Source: Mayfieldus profundus
Lineage (GTDB): Bacteria > Actinomycetota > Thermoleophilia > Solirubrobacterales > 70-9
Direction: 5' to 3'
NCBI GenBank assembly: GCA_038040325.1
Contig: JBBPIM010000008.1
Coordinates: forward strand, 13,999 to 77,998
DNA length: 64,000 nucleotides
Part shown: one piece after another, positions 32,375-40,600 of the stretch
How the letters are laid out: every line of letters starts with the position of its first letter
Numbering within the stretch: the first letter of the stretch is position 1
Notes under the pieces: generated by a model
What the model was told of the DNA's origin: nothing
What the model saw: only the letters and a program-made list of their open reading frames with translations
Databases searched by the model: none
Made by a program: the position numbers and the translations under genes

Positions 32375-33079
32375 TCAGCCGCTGGGAACTTCGGCTTCGA
32401 TCGACTCGAGGATCGCCTTGGGGTCCTCGATGCCGAAGTCCTCGCGCAGGCGGGTCTCGATCGTCTCACGATCCGCTCCCGCGATGAGCTGCTGAAGCGC
32501 CAACACCCTGACGCCTTCGCTGACCCCGCTCGTCTCCTGCGGCGCAACGGGCTTGCGGCGGCGGCGTCCGAACCTGGCCCGCAGGCCGCTCTCGCTGGTC
32601 GAGGAGGTCTCCTCCTCCTGCTGCTGGTCCTCTTCGTCGTCGCCGACCTCGCTCGCCTCGGTATCGAGCCCGGCTATTTCCTCGACCTCGTTGTCGATGG
32701 CGATCGTCGCCTTCTCCAGCGCGACGCGCAGCGTCGCAGCCTGCTCCTGGACGGCGGATGCCTGCTGCAGCAGGTCCTCGGTCAGCTTTGCGATCCGTTC
32801 CATGCGCTCGTTGGTGAGGCGCTCGGCGCGGTTGCGTGCCTCCTCGACGAACTCACGAGCCTCCTTGCGTGCCTCCTCGACGAACTCACGAGCCTCGTTG
32901 CGCGCGTCTCGGCGGATCTGCTCCGCAGCTTCGTTGGTGGTCCTGAGAATCTCCTGGACCTTCTCGCTGGTGGTCGCGAGCAGCGGCGAAATCTCTTCGC
33001 TGCCGCTGAACGACGACCTCTGCGACTTGGTGCTGCTCTGACGATCCTTGCTTTCCTGATCCTTGCTTTCCTCGGTCAT
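32375..33079 (-). CDS. Coiled-coil protein, DivIVA/ATP-synthase-b-like, function unknown
   Basis: This 234-residue charged protein has a Ser/Lys-rich N-terminus with a short repeat (ESKDQESKDR type). A long coiled coil follows (about residues 35-125: EQIRRDARNEAREFVEEARK, itself partly duplicated at the DNA level around 32848-32905). Next is an acidic Glu/Gln stretch, then a basic patch (RARFGRRRRK). The C-terminal helical module (LALQQLIAGADRETIETRL) resembles one seen on other actinobacterial coiled-coil proteins. It may be a cytoskeletal or membrane-associated scaffold, but this is inference. Confidence 0.65.
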   Translation of the reverse strand: MTEESKDQESKDRQSSTKSQRSSFSGSEEISPLLATTSEKVQEILRTTNEAAEQIRRDARNEAREFVEEARKEAREFVEEARNRAERLTNERMERIAKLTEDLLQQASAVQEQAATLRVALEKATIAIDNEVEEIAGLDTEASEVGDDEEDQQQEEETSSTSESGLRARFGRRRRKPVAPQETSGVSEGVRVLALQQLIAGADRETIETRLREDFGIEDPKAILESIEAEVPSG

Positions 33080-33217
33080 GGCTGCCTTTCCTTACCGGGG
33101 TGGAACCCTCCAGTTGACGAGCGTACCCCAAGTTTCGGGGCGCCGACGCCGATTCTCGCGGCGGGGCGTTTCCATCCAATTTCCACAGGGTTTCCGCGTG
33201 GTCTGGGGCGAAGGAAG

Positions 33218-33291
33218 AGCGGCTGATGGGATTCGAACCCACGACCTTCTGCATGGCAAGCAGACGCTCTAGCCAACTGAGCTACAGCCGC
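33218..33291 (-). tRNA. tRNA-Gly (GCC)
   Basis: A 74-nt cloverleaf: acceptor GCGGCTG pairs with CAGCCGC, anticodon stem TCTGC/GCAGA with loop TTGCCAT (anticodon GCC), T loop TTCGAAT, discriminator U. CCA is not encoded. Confidence 0.95.
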
Positions 33292-33380
33292 GCGACGTGC
33301 GCCGAGTATAGCCTCGCACACGCACGGCGCAGGCGGCGACTCGCCGGGATACAACACCGAGCCGCCCGCCACCGCGACCT

Positions 33381-33935
33381 TCATCCGCGCTCGGCCTCGA
33401 CCGCTTCGAGCAGGTCGCGCAGGTCGAGCGGCGCGGTGAACATCGCCACCCCCTCCCCGTCCTCCGTTCGAGGCCACTGCTCCTTCGGTCGGTCCCAGTA
33501 GAGCTCGAGGCCGTTGCCGTCGGGGTCCTCGAGGTACAGCGCCTCGCTGGCGCCGTGATCCGAGGCGCCGGCCAGCCGTATCCGTGCATCGCTGAGGCGG
33601 CCCAGCGCGTCGGCGAGGGCGGCGCGGGTCGGGTAGCGAATCGCGGCGTGAAAGAGGCCCGTGGTACCCGGTGGGGGCGGCGAGCCGCCCCGCGAAGTCC
33701 AGGTGTTGAGGCCGATGTGGTGGTGGTAACCGCCGGCCGAGACGAAGGCGGCATCCTCCCCCATCCGGGCCTGCAGCTCGAAGCCGAGCACGCCGCAGTA
33801 GAAGTCGAGCGCGCGGTCGATGTCGGCGACCTTGAGGTGGACGTGGCCGATGTCGACACCTGGGTCGATCGGCCGCGGTGTGCGCTCGGACTCCACTTCG
33901 GAAAGCCTAGAGACCGGTTCTGCCGGCCCGCTCAA
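33381..33935 (-). CDS. VOC-family (glyoxalase/extradiol dioxygenase-like) protein
   Basis: This 184-residue protein has two beta-alpha-beta-beta-beta modules: IGHVHLKVADIDRALDFYCG, GYHHHIGLNTW, and EALYLEDPDGNGLELYW. The metal-ligand pattern (His in GHVHL, His in GYHHH, Glu in GLELYW) matches catechol-2,3-dioxygenase-type VOC enzymes of one-chain form. The substrate is unknown. The TTG start overlaps the RNase HI stop as TTGA, so the two genes are probably co-translated. Confidence 0.8.
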   Translation of the reverse strand: MSGPAEPVSRLSEVESERTPRPIDPGVDIGHVHLKVADIDRALDFYCGVLGFELQARMGEDAAFVSAGGYHHHIGLNTWTSRGGSPPPPGTTGLFHAAIRYPTRAALADALGRLSDARIRLAGASDHGASEALYLEDPDGNGLELYWDRPKEQWPRTEDGEGVAMFTAPLDLRDLLEAVEAERG

Positions 33936-34333
33936 GCCGAGTCGAGCACTTCGTTGACCAGCCGGTCGGCCTCGGCGTTCTCCTCGCGGCGGACGTGGCC
34001 GATCGACCAGCGCTCAAAGCCGTCCAGCGCCTTGCGGACCTGCGTGTGCAACCCGCGCAGGGTCTCGTCCTTGACCTTGTACTCGCCCTTGACCTGGCGC
34101 ACGACCAGCTCCGAGTCGCCGATCAGGTCCATCTCCGTCGCCCCGAGGGCGGCGGCTCGCTCGATGCCCAGCAGCAGGGCCCGGTACTCCGCGACGTTGT
34201 TCGTCGCCGTTCCGATCGCCTCGCCGTGCTCCTCCAGGACCTTGCCGTCGTCGTCGGTCACGACCGCGGCGATCGCGGCGGGCCCGGGGTTACCTCGCGC
34301 CCCTCCGTCGACGTTCACCCGAAGCTTGGGCAA
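33932..34333 (-). CDS. Ribonuclease HI family protein
   Basis: This 133-residue protein has an RNase H fold with the four acidic residues in NVDGGARGNPGP, NNVAEYRALL, IGDSELVVRQ and ENAEADRLVN. It should cut RNA in RNA-DNA hybrids. This short form is the RnhA-like type often fused or linked to other genes in actinobacteria. A separate RNase HII gene (rnhB) lies at 50.7 kb. It follows the zinc-ribbon gene by 3 bp. Confidence 0.88.
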   Translation of the reverse strand: MPKLRVNVDGGARGNPGPAAIAAVVTDDDGKVLEEHGEAIGTATNNVAEYRALLLGIERAAALGATEMDLIGDSELVVRQVKGEYKVKDETLRGLHTQVRKALDGFERWSIGHVRREENAEADRLVNEVLDSA

Positions 34334-34336
34334 TCG

Positions 34337-35065
34337 CTAGCTCTCCGCGCCCGCGGGCTCGCCGCGGCCGACCGGCGCGGAGCCCAGGCGCAGGCTGCCG
34401 TCGTCCGCAGCGTGGGCGTTCCATTCACGCGCCGACCCGTCGAGCTCGGTGATCTCGTGGCCCTTGTCGATCTCGTGCACGGGACGCTCCTCGTCCTGCA
34501 GGTCGACCCCCCACTGGTACCAGGACAGCTCCCAGGCGACGGTGATGCGCACCTCACCCGGAGATCCGGCGCCGGAGCCCACCGAGACCGAGGGTGGCCC
34601 GAGCGCCTTGATCAGACCCGCAACGGTACGGGCGTGCTGGGAGCGGTTGAAGCGCGCCACCGCCCGCTCCTGCCGCGACCCCTGCGCCTCCGCGGCCGGC
34701 CGGCCCACCTGGGCGCCGGGAGCCGCGGGATCGCGGCTGCGCTGGTGCCGCGGCGGTGGCGGTTGTTGCGCGCCGCCTTCCTCGCCCCCCTCCGGGACGG
34801 GGCCCGTCTGCTCCTCATCTCGATCCCGCTGTGCCCCACGTCCACGCAGCAGCCCCGCCAGCGATCCCCGGCGGCGCCGCTGACGCTGCGGGGAAACCGC
34901 GGGCTCGCCGGCGACCTCCTCCCATACCCATCCGGCCGCATCGGCGCGGCCGCGGCACAGCTCGCAGACCCCTCGGCGATCGCCTTCGGGGGTGACGTAG
35001 GTACGGATGCGCTCGCCCTTGAGGATCGTGCGACCGCAGACCGAGCAGGACTCGACGGTGCTCAC
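34337..35065 (-). CDS. Zinc-ribbon protein of unknown function
   Basis: This 242-residue protein starts with a zinc ribbon (CSVCGRTILKGERI, then CELCRG). A long Arg/Gln/Pro-rich, probably disordered linker follows (about residues 55-135). It ends in a folded domain (RFNRSQHARTVAGLIKALG and VAWELSWYQWGVDL). I do not recognise the C-terminal domain. It is the first gene of a run with RNase HI and the VOC protein, which hints at a nucleic-acid role, but the evidence is only positional. Confidence 0.7.
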   Translation of the reverse strand: MSTVESCSVCGRTILKGERIRTYVTPEGDRRGVCELCRGRADAAGWVWEEVAGEPAVSPQRQRRRRGSLAGLLRGRGAQRDRDEEQTGPVPEGGEEGGAQQPPPPRHQRSRDPAAPGAQVGRPAAEAQGSRQERAVARFNRSQHARTVAGLIKALGPPSVSVGSGAGSPGEVRITVAWELSWYQWGVDLQDEERPVHEIDKGHEITELDGSAREWNAHAADDGSLRLGSAPVGRGEPAGAES

Positions 35066-35108
35066 CGGTTCAACCTAGCAGCGGCCCTGGCGACGCCTCA
35101 GGGGCCGG

Positions 35109-37196
35109 TCACGCCTTGACCTCTTCGGCGTCCTTCGCCTGGGAGATCACCTTCTCGGCCAAGTGCGCGGGGACCTCCTCGTAGCGCTCGAACTCCATCG
35201 TGAAGTCGGCCCGGCCGCCGCTGATCGAGCGCAGGTCCGGCGCGTAGTCGAGCACCTCGGACATCGGGACCTCGGCCTTGACCTCGGTCGCCGAGCCCTT
35301 CGGCTCCATCCCCAGGGGCCGGCCGCGGCGCGAGTTGAGGTCGCCGATCACGTCGCCCACCACGTCCTCGGGGCAGCTCACGGTCAGCTTCACGATCGGC
35401 TCCAGCAGCACCGGGCCGGCGTCGGCCATCGCCTGCTTGAAGGCCATCGAACCGGCGATCTTGAAGGCCATCTCGGAGGAGTCGACGCTGTGATGCGAGC
35501 CGTCGAAGAGCCGCACGCTGACGTCCTTGACCGGGTAGCCCGCGACTGTCCCGTGCTGCATCGCTTCCCTGATCCCCTTCTCGACGGCGGGGATGAAGCT
35601 GGTCGGGATCACCCCGCCCTTGATGGCCTTGACGAAGTCCAGGCCGGTGCCCTCTTCGGCGGGGGCGATCTCGATGTGGCAGTCGCCGAACTGGCCGCGC
35701 CCCCCGGTCTGCTTCTTGTAGCGGCCATGCGCCTTGGCGGGCTTGCGGATCGTCTCGTGGTAGGGGACGCGCGGCGGCTTCAGCGAGATCTCGGCGCCGA
35801 AGCGGCGCTTCATGCGGTCGACGATCACCTCCACGTGGACCTGGGTGAGCCCGGCGATGATCTGCTCGCCGGTCTGCTGGTCGCGATGCACGTCGAGCGT
35901 CGGGTCCTCCTCGGAGAGGCGCCGCACCGCCTGAGCGGCCTTCTCCTCGTCGCCCTTGGACTTCGCCTCGTAGGCGAAGGCCATCACCGGCGCCGGCAGG
36001 TCCAGCGGCGCGAACGAGATCCGCTCCTGCTTGGCGCACAGCACGTCGCCGGCGCGGGTCTCCTTCAGCTTGGCCACCGCGCCGATGTCGCCGGCGCCCA
36101 GCTCGTCGACGTTCTCCAGCTCCTTTCCGAGCGGCACCCCGAGCTGGCCGATCCGCTCCTTCTCGCGCCTGGTCACGTTCACGACGTGCGAGTCGGAGCT
36201 AAGCGTGCCCCGGTAGACCCGGAAGAGGTTGATGCGGCCGGTGTATGGGTCGGCCACGGTCTTGAACACGTAGGCGACCAAGCCGCCGGACTCGTCGGGC
36301 TCGATCTCGATCGTCTCGTCATCGGCGCCCTGGGCGGATACCGCGCCGCGCATCGCCGGCGAGGGCAGGTCCTCGACCAGCGCCTCGAGGAGACGGCCGG
36401 TGCCGAGGTTCTTGGTGGCCACCCCGCAGGTGACCGGGAAGATCGTCCCCTTCGTGACCCCCTGCTTGAGCACGGTGACGATCTCCTCGTGGTCTATCTC
36501 CTCGCCCTCCAGGTAGCGCTCCATCAGCTCGTCGGAGTTCTCCGCCACCTCGTCCATCAGCTTCTCGCGGTACTCCTCGGCCTGCTCCTGGAGGTCCTCG
36601 GGAACCGGGCCTTCGGTGGCGCTGCCGCGGTCGGTGCCCTCATAGGTGAAGGCCTTCATGTCGATCAGGTCGACCACGCCGCTGACCTCGTGCTCTGTGC
36701 CGATCGGGATCTCGGTCGCGACCACGTGGTTGCCGAACGCCTCCTGCAGCGACTCCATGGCCCGGAAGAAGTCGGCTCGCTCGCGATCCAGCATGTTCAC
36801 GAACACCAGCCGCGCCAGGCCCTCGTCGTCGGCGCGCTGCCAGAGGCGCTCGGTATGGACCTCGACGCCCATCACCGCGTTGACCACCACCACCGCGGCA
36901 TCGCAGACATGCAGCGCCGCGGCGGCATCGGCCACGAAGCTCGGCTCGCCCGGGGTGTCAATCAGGTTGATCTTGCGCCCGTCGTGCTCGAACGAGGCCA
37001 GGGCGGCCCCGATCGACATCTCGCGCTCCAGCTCGTCGGGCTCGTAGTCGGACACCGTGGACCCGTCGCCGACCGTGCCGAGCCGGTTCACCGCGCCGGC
37101 TTCGAAGAGCATCGCCTCGTGCAGGCTCGTCTTGCCGCTTCCCCGGTGCCCGATCAGCGCGACGTTGCGGATGCGGTCGGCGGCCTGGTGAGCCAT
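35109..37196 (-). CDS. Elongation factor G-like GTPase (EF-G paralogue)
   Basis: This 695-residue protein has all EF-G domains, but with altered GTPase motifs: G1 is GHRGSGKTS instead of GHIDAGKTT, G3 is DTPGEPSF, and the usual NKxD is NMLD. Domain IV is recognisable (YKKQTGGRGQFGDCHIEI), as is the C-terminal segment. It matches the EF-G2 group of GTPases that occur beside the true fusA. It need not be the main translocase; none of str-operon partners (rpsL, rpsG, tuf) is nearby. ATG 37196 is used; the open frame upstream is not protein-like. Confidence 0.85.
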   Translation of the reverse strand: MAHQAADRIRNVALIGHRGSGKTSLHEAMLFEAGAVNRLGTVGDGSTVSDYEPDELEREMSIGAALASFEHDGRKINLIDTPGEPSFVADAAAALHVCDAAVVVVNAVMGVEVHTERLWQRADDEGLARLVFVNMLDRERADFFRAMESLQEAFGNHVVATEIPIGTEHEVSGVVDLIDMKAFTYEGTDRGSATEGPVPEDLQEQAEEYREKLMDEVAENSDELMERYLEGEEIDHEEIVTVLKQGVTKGTIFPVTCGVATKNLGTGRLLEALVEDLPSPAMRGAVSAQGADDETIEIEPDESGGLVAYVFKTVADPYTGRINLFRVYRGTLSSDSHVVNVTRREKERIGQLGVPLGKELENVDELGAGDIGAVAKLKETRAGDVLCAKQERISFAPLDLPAPVMAFAYEAKSKGDEEKAAQAVRRLSEEDPTLDVHRDQQTGEQIIAGLTQVHVEVIVDRMKRRFGAEISLKPPRVPYHETIRKPAKAHGRYKKQTGGRGQFGDCHIEIAPAEEGTGLDFVKAIKGGVIPTSFIPAVEKGIREAMQHGTVAGYPVKDVSVRLFDGSHHSVDSSEMAFKIAGSMAFKQAMADAGPVLLEPIVKLTVSCPEDVVGDVIGDLNSRRGRPLGMEPKGSATEVKAEVPMSEVLDYAPDLRSISGGRADFTMEFERYEEVPAHLAEKVISQAKDAEEVKA

Positions 37197-37255
37197 CGAC
37201 CGGCAGATTATTGGACCCGGGGCTGCTGCGCCAGCGTCCGCCGGCGCCGCTCGTC

Positions 37256-38029
37256 CTAGACAGTCTGCAGGTGCGACTTCAGCCGCATCACCGCTTTGGT
37301 GTGCAGCTGCGAGACGCGCGACTCGGTCACCCCGAGGACTTCGCCGATCTCCCGAAGGGTGAGGTTCTCGTAGTAGTAGAGGGCGACCACGAGCTGCTCC
37401 CGCTCCGGCAGCCCGGAGATCGCCTCCGCGAGGTTCTCCTTGATCTCGCTGGTGTCCAGCGCCTCCTGCGGATCGGCGGCGGAGGGGTCGGAGATGGTGT
37501 CGAGCAGCGAAACCTGGTCGCCCGAGGCGTCGGAGATCGCCCACAGCTCGTCCAGTGCGTACACGGAGGAGTTGGCGATCTCCAGCAGGGCCTCCTGCAA
37601 CTCGTCCTCGCTCAGCCCGAGCTTGGAGGCCAGCTCCTGCTCGCTCGGAGCGCGCTGCAGCTCGTTCTCCAGCTTCTGCTGGGCCTCCTCGATCTCGCGA
37701 GCCCTGGAGCGGACCGATCGCGGCACCCAGTCCAGCGAGCGCAGCTCGTCGATGATCGCGCCGCGGATCCGCGTCATCGCAAAAGTCTCGAACTTGATTC
37801 CGCGCTCCGGCTCGAAGCGCTCGATCGCGCCGATCAGGCCCATCAGCCCGTACGAGATGAGGTCGGAGTCCTCGACGTGTGAGGGCAGGCCGGCCCCCAG
37901 CCTGCCGGCCACAAACTTGACCATCGGCGAATAGGCGACGACCAGTCGCTCGCGGGCAGTCTCGTCGCCGTCCTTCTTGTAACGGCGCCAGAGCTCCCGG
38001 AGCTCAACCTCTTTGACCCCTGTTTCCAT
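37256..38029 (-). CDS. RNA polymerase sigma factor, WhiG/FliA family
   Basis: This 257-residue sigma factor has region 2 (LISYGLMGLIGAIERFEPER, FETFAMTRIRGAIIDELRS), region 3 and region 4 (LTLREIGEVLGVTESRVSQL). It belongs to the group that controls sporulation-specific genes in Streptomyces and flagellar genes elsewhere. No flagellar or sporulation genes are visible here, so its regulon is open. TACAAT at 38054-38049 on the minus strand may be its -10 box. It lies between xer and the EF-G paralogue. Confidence 0.92.
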   Translation of the reverse strand: METGVKEVELRELWRRYKKDGDETARERLVVAYSPMVKFVAGRLGAGLPSHVEDSDLISYGLMGLIGAIERFEPERGIKFETFAMTRIRGAIIDELRSLDWVPRSVRSRAREIEEAQQKLENELQRAPSEQELASKLGLSEDELQEALLEIANSSVYALDELWAISDASGDQVSLLDTISDPSAADPQEALDTSEIKENLAEAISGLPEREQLVVALYYYENLTLREIGEVLGVTESRVSQLHTKAVMRLKSHLQTV

Positions 38030-38124
38030 TAGCTAAACCCGACTTACGATTGTATGGGCGAGGGCCGATCCCGTCCGGAATTGGCCATTTCGCTGGTACG
38101 CACTTTTCATAATCCTGCCTGCGG

Positions 38125-39012
38125 CTAGGAGCGCGGATGCGCCTCCGCGTACTGGCGGCGCAGCCGGGAGGGGTCAACGCGGGTGTAGATCTGTGTGGTC
38201 GAGATCGAGGCGTGGCCGAGCAGCTCCTGGATCACCCGCAGGTCGGCCCCGCCTTCCAGCAGGTGGGTGGCAAAGGAGTGACGCAGCGAATGCGGGGAGA
38301 CGCCACCCGCGACGGCCGCCTCGCGAACCCAGCGCGCAAGGCGCCGCCGAACGTCGGAGGTGGAGAGCCGGCGGCCCCGCTTGGACAGCAGCAGGGCGCT
38401 CTCGGCCGGGTCGGAGACAAGCGCCGGCCGCGCCGTCGCCAGGTAGCGCTCCAGCGCGCGCTGGGCGGGCTCGCCGATTGGCAGCACGCGCTCCTTGCTG
38501 CCCTTGCCGAGCACGCGAAGCTGCTCGGACTCGAAGTCGACCGAGCCCAGGTCGAGGTCGACGATCTCCTCGCAGCGCAGCCCGCAGGAGTAGGCAAGCT
38601 CCAGCATCGCTCGGTCGCGCACCTCGAGCGGCGTGCGGGCGGGGATGCGCTCGAGCAGCGCCGTGATCTGCTCGGAGGACAGCACCCTGGGGAGCTTGCT
38701 CGCCTTCTTCGGGGTCGCAACCAGGTCGGCGGGGTTCTGGGCGATCCGCCCGGTCCGCAGCAGGAAGTCGTATAGACCCCTCACCGAGGCCAGCTTGCGG
38801 GCGACGGTGCTCGCCGCGGCCCCCGCCTCGGAGAGGCCGGCGGCATATCGGCGAACGTCGCGATAGACGACTTCGTCCGGGTCGCGGCCCAGCCGCTGCG
38901 CCCACTCGGAGAACTGGCCGAGGTCGACGCCGTAGGCGCGCCGGGTCCGCTCCGCGGCGCCGCGCGCACCGAGGTCACGATCGTAGGCGGAAAGCACCTG
39001 CTTCCAGGTCAT
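38125..39012 (-). CDS. xerC: Tyrosine recombinase XerC/XerD type
   Basis: This 295-residue protein has an N-terminal SAM-like core-binding domain and a catalytic domain with R146, K173, H241, R244, H267 and the nucleophile Y276 (HSLRHSFATHLLEGG, LGHASISTTQIYTR). Length and full motif set fit the housekeeping recombinases that resolve chromosome dimers at dif, and no phage genes are nearby. XerC and XerD cannot be told apart here, so the symbol is a best guess. Confidence 0.85.
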   Translation of the reverse strand: MTWKQVLSAYDRDLGARGAAERTRRAYGVDLGQFSEWAQRLGRDPDEVVYRDVRRYAAGLSEAGAAASTVARKLASVRGLYDFLLRTGRIAQNPADLVATPKKASKLPRVLSSEQITALLERIPARTPLEVRDRAMLELAYSCGLRCEEIVDLDLGSVDFESEQLRVLGKGSKERVLPIGEPAQRALERYLATARPALVSDPAESALLLSKRGRRLSTSDVRRRLARWVREAAVAGGVSPHSLRHSFATHLLEGGADLRVIQELLGHASISTTQIYTRVDPSRLRRQYAEAHPRS

Positions 39013-39084
39013 TCGAAGGGATTCGCCACCCCGAGCGCGTTGCCTGCCGGCGCTCGGCTTCGGGAGTGATGAAGCCTTTGGGGG

Positions 39085-39113
39085 TCTATAGGCACCAAAA
39101 AGGCTTCAGTGAA
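39085..39113 (-). promoter_or_regulatory. Possible promoter of the xer gene within an inverted repeat
   Basis: On the minus strand TTCACT (39113-39108) and TATAGA (39090-39085) are 17 bp apart, about 75 bp before the xer start. The inverted repeat TGAAGCCTTT/AAAGGCTTCA (39070-39079, 39099-39108) overlaps both boxes and could be an operator. Confidence 0.4.
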
Positions 39114-39181
39114 GCCACGCAAGCGCAGCCACATATCCGCTTCTACCTAGTTGCTATGGCCGCCGGGCCTAGACTGATGCT

Positions 39182-39322
39182 GTGGTCGATGTCGTGCCGC
39201 AGAAGCCGCAGATGACCTGCAGGAAGTGCAGCGCACCCGTCCGCGCCTTTCGCAAGTGCCCGAAATGTAGTCGCCGTGCTTGGTGGGGAGATTCCATGCG
39301 CTTCTGGCCGGGGACGAGCTAG
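39182..39322 (+). CDS. Small zinc-ribbon protein (46 aa)
   Basis: A short frame from GTG 39182 encodes a 46-residue basic protein with two CxxC pairs (MTCRKCSAP and RKCPKCSRRAWW) spaced like a zinc ribbon. TAGACT sits exactly six bases before the GTG, consistent with a leaderless transcript. ATG 39212 would give 36 residues and keep both CxxC pairs. The paired cysteines in an otherwise empty gap make it likely to be real. The function is unknown. Confidence 0.55.
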   Translation: MVDVVPQKPQMTCRKCSAPVRAFRKCPKCSRRAWWGDSMRFWPGTS

Positions 39323-39385
39323 CACCGTCGCAGATCCGTAAGCGGCTGCACGGGCTTACAGCCCCGCGACGCTTTGCAGGCGCCG

Positions 39386-40495
39386 CTACCCGATGTAGAC
39401 CGGGGTGCCGACCGGGACCTGATCGTAAAGCTCGATGACATCGGGCACCGCCATCCGCAGGCAGCCATGCGAGGCGGCGGTGCCGAGCGAGTACGTCTCG
39501 TCCGTGCCGTGAAAGCCCACGCCCGAGGTCACGCCCATCCAGCGGGCCCGCAGCGGGTTCTCGGCAGATCCTCCGGCGACGGTCGTGCCGGCGAGCTCGC
39601 CGGCCCACGGCGAGTTGGGAACGCTCCAGACAGGGTCGACCTGCTTGCTCTCAATGCTGTACAGACCGCCCGGCGTCGGATAGGCGGGCTGCCCGACGGC
39701 AATCGTGTAGGTCTTGACCAGCTTCAGGTTCTTCCAGAGACGAGCGGCATAGGTTGCGCGATCGACCGTCAGGTAGACCGGGTATGCGGAGGCGACCTCT
39801 GCGGTTGTGACCTTCGGCTTCTGGCGAACCACAGCGGCGGTGACGACCCGTGAGCCCGACCCGGCCTCGAGCATCGAGGCGATGCGGCGACGCAGAATCG
39901 CGCCCCGCAGGGCTCGCCCGTTCTCCGCGGGGACGACGTCGAGCGAGGAGCCGGTCGCGCTCACGGAGGCGTCCTGGGCGTCCTGGTTGACCTTGTCGGC
40001 GATGTGGTCGACGAAGCTGTCGACGGCCCTGCCGGAGTAGGAGACCTCGGGCTCGATGCGCTCCTCCACTACCCCGCCGGTGAGGTAGCGGATCGTTCGG
40101 CCCGGTAGGCCGCCCTCCTGGCTCGCCGCGATCGCCGCGTCGACCATCCCGTCGAGGTTGGCGCGCACGCGCAGCTTGCTCGCGGTGAGCTTGAAGATCT
40201 CCTTGTTGAAGCGAACGTGGACCGGCTGTCGCAGCGGCGCGACGAGCTTGCGCTGCAGCACCCGCTCCGCCTGGTCGCGTTCCATCCCGCCGACATCGAC
40301 GCTCCCCACGGTCACGCCGTCGGCGATCTCGTCCTTGTGCGCGTCGTCGTAGGCGTAGACGCCGACGGCGGCGATCAAAAACAGCACCAGGGCGACCCCG
40401 GCGCCGATCGCGATCAGGCGCAGGCGCCGCGCGCGGCGCTCATCCTCCCCCCCATCGCCGCTCACGTATCCGTTCGCTGCCTCGTCTCGGCCCAT
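39386..40495 (-). CDS. L,D-transpeptidase with N-terminal membrane anchor
   Basis: This 369-residue protein has a single membrane helix (LIAIGAGVALVLFLIAAVGV), an extracellular peptidoglycan-binding-4-like region (about 55-240) and a C-terminal YkuD domain with GFHGT and the catalytic motif SHGCLRM. It cross-links peptidoglycan through 3-3 bonds or attaches proteins to it. In actinobacteria such 3-3 links can be abundant. The Cys, His and Gly of the motif are intact. Confidence 0.9.
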   Translation of the reverse strand: MGRDEAANGYVSGDGGEDERRARRLRLIAIGAGVALVLFLIAAVGVYAYDDAHKDEIADGVTVGSVDVGGMERDQAERVLQRKLVAPLRQPVHVRFNKEIFKLTASKLRVRANLDGMVDAAIAASQEGGLPGRTIRYLTGGVVEERIEPEVSYSGRAVDSFVDHIADKVNQDAQDASVSATGSSLDVVPAENGRALRGAILRRRIASMLEAGSGSRVVTAAVVRQKPKVTTAEVASAYPVYLTVDRATYAARLWKNLKLVKTYTIAVGQPAYPTPGGLYSIESKQVDPVWSVPNSPWAGELAGTTVAGGSAENPLRARWMGVTSGVGFHGTDETYSLGTAASHGCLRMAVPDVIELYDQVPVGTPVYIG

Positions 40496-40600
40496 CGATC
40501 CTGATCACTCCGCCGCGGCGAAGCTCATCCTCCTTCGCAAAGTGTAGGCAGACGGATCACCCGGCTGCGGCCGGGATCGCCGCTGCAACTCGTTGACCAG

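Noticed and set aside
38125..39012. Xer recombinase as an integrase of a mobile element
   Set aside because: Length, motifs and the lack of phage genes or flanking repeats fit a housekeeping Xer. It is also far from the tRNA-Cys repeats.
40500..40535. AAGGAGG followed directly by ATG upstream of the L,D-transpeptidase, as a leader peptide
   Set aside because: There is no spacing between the box and the ATG, and the frame encodes only seven residues, so translation is unlikely.
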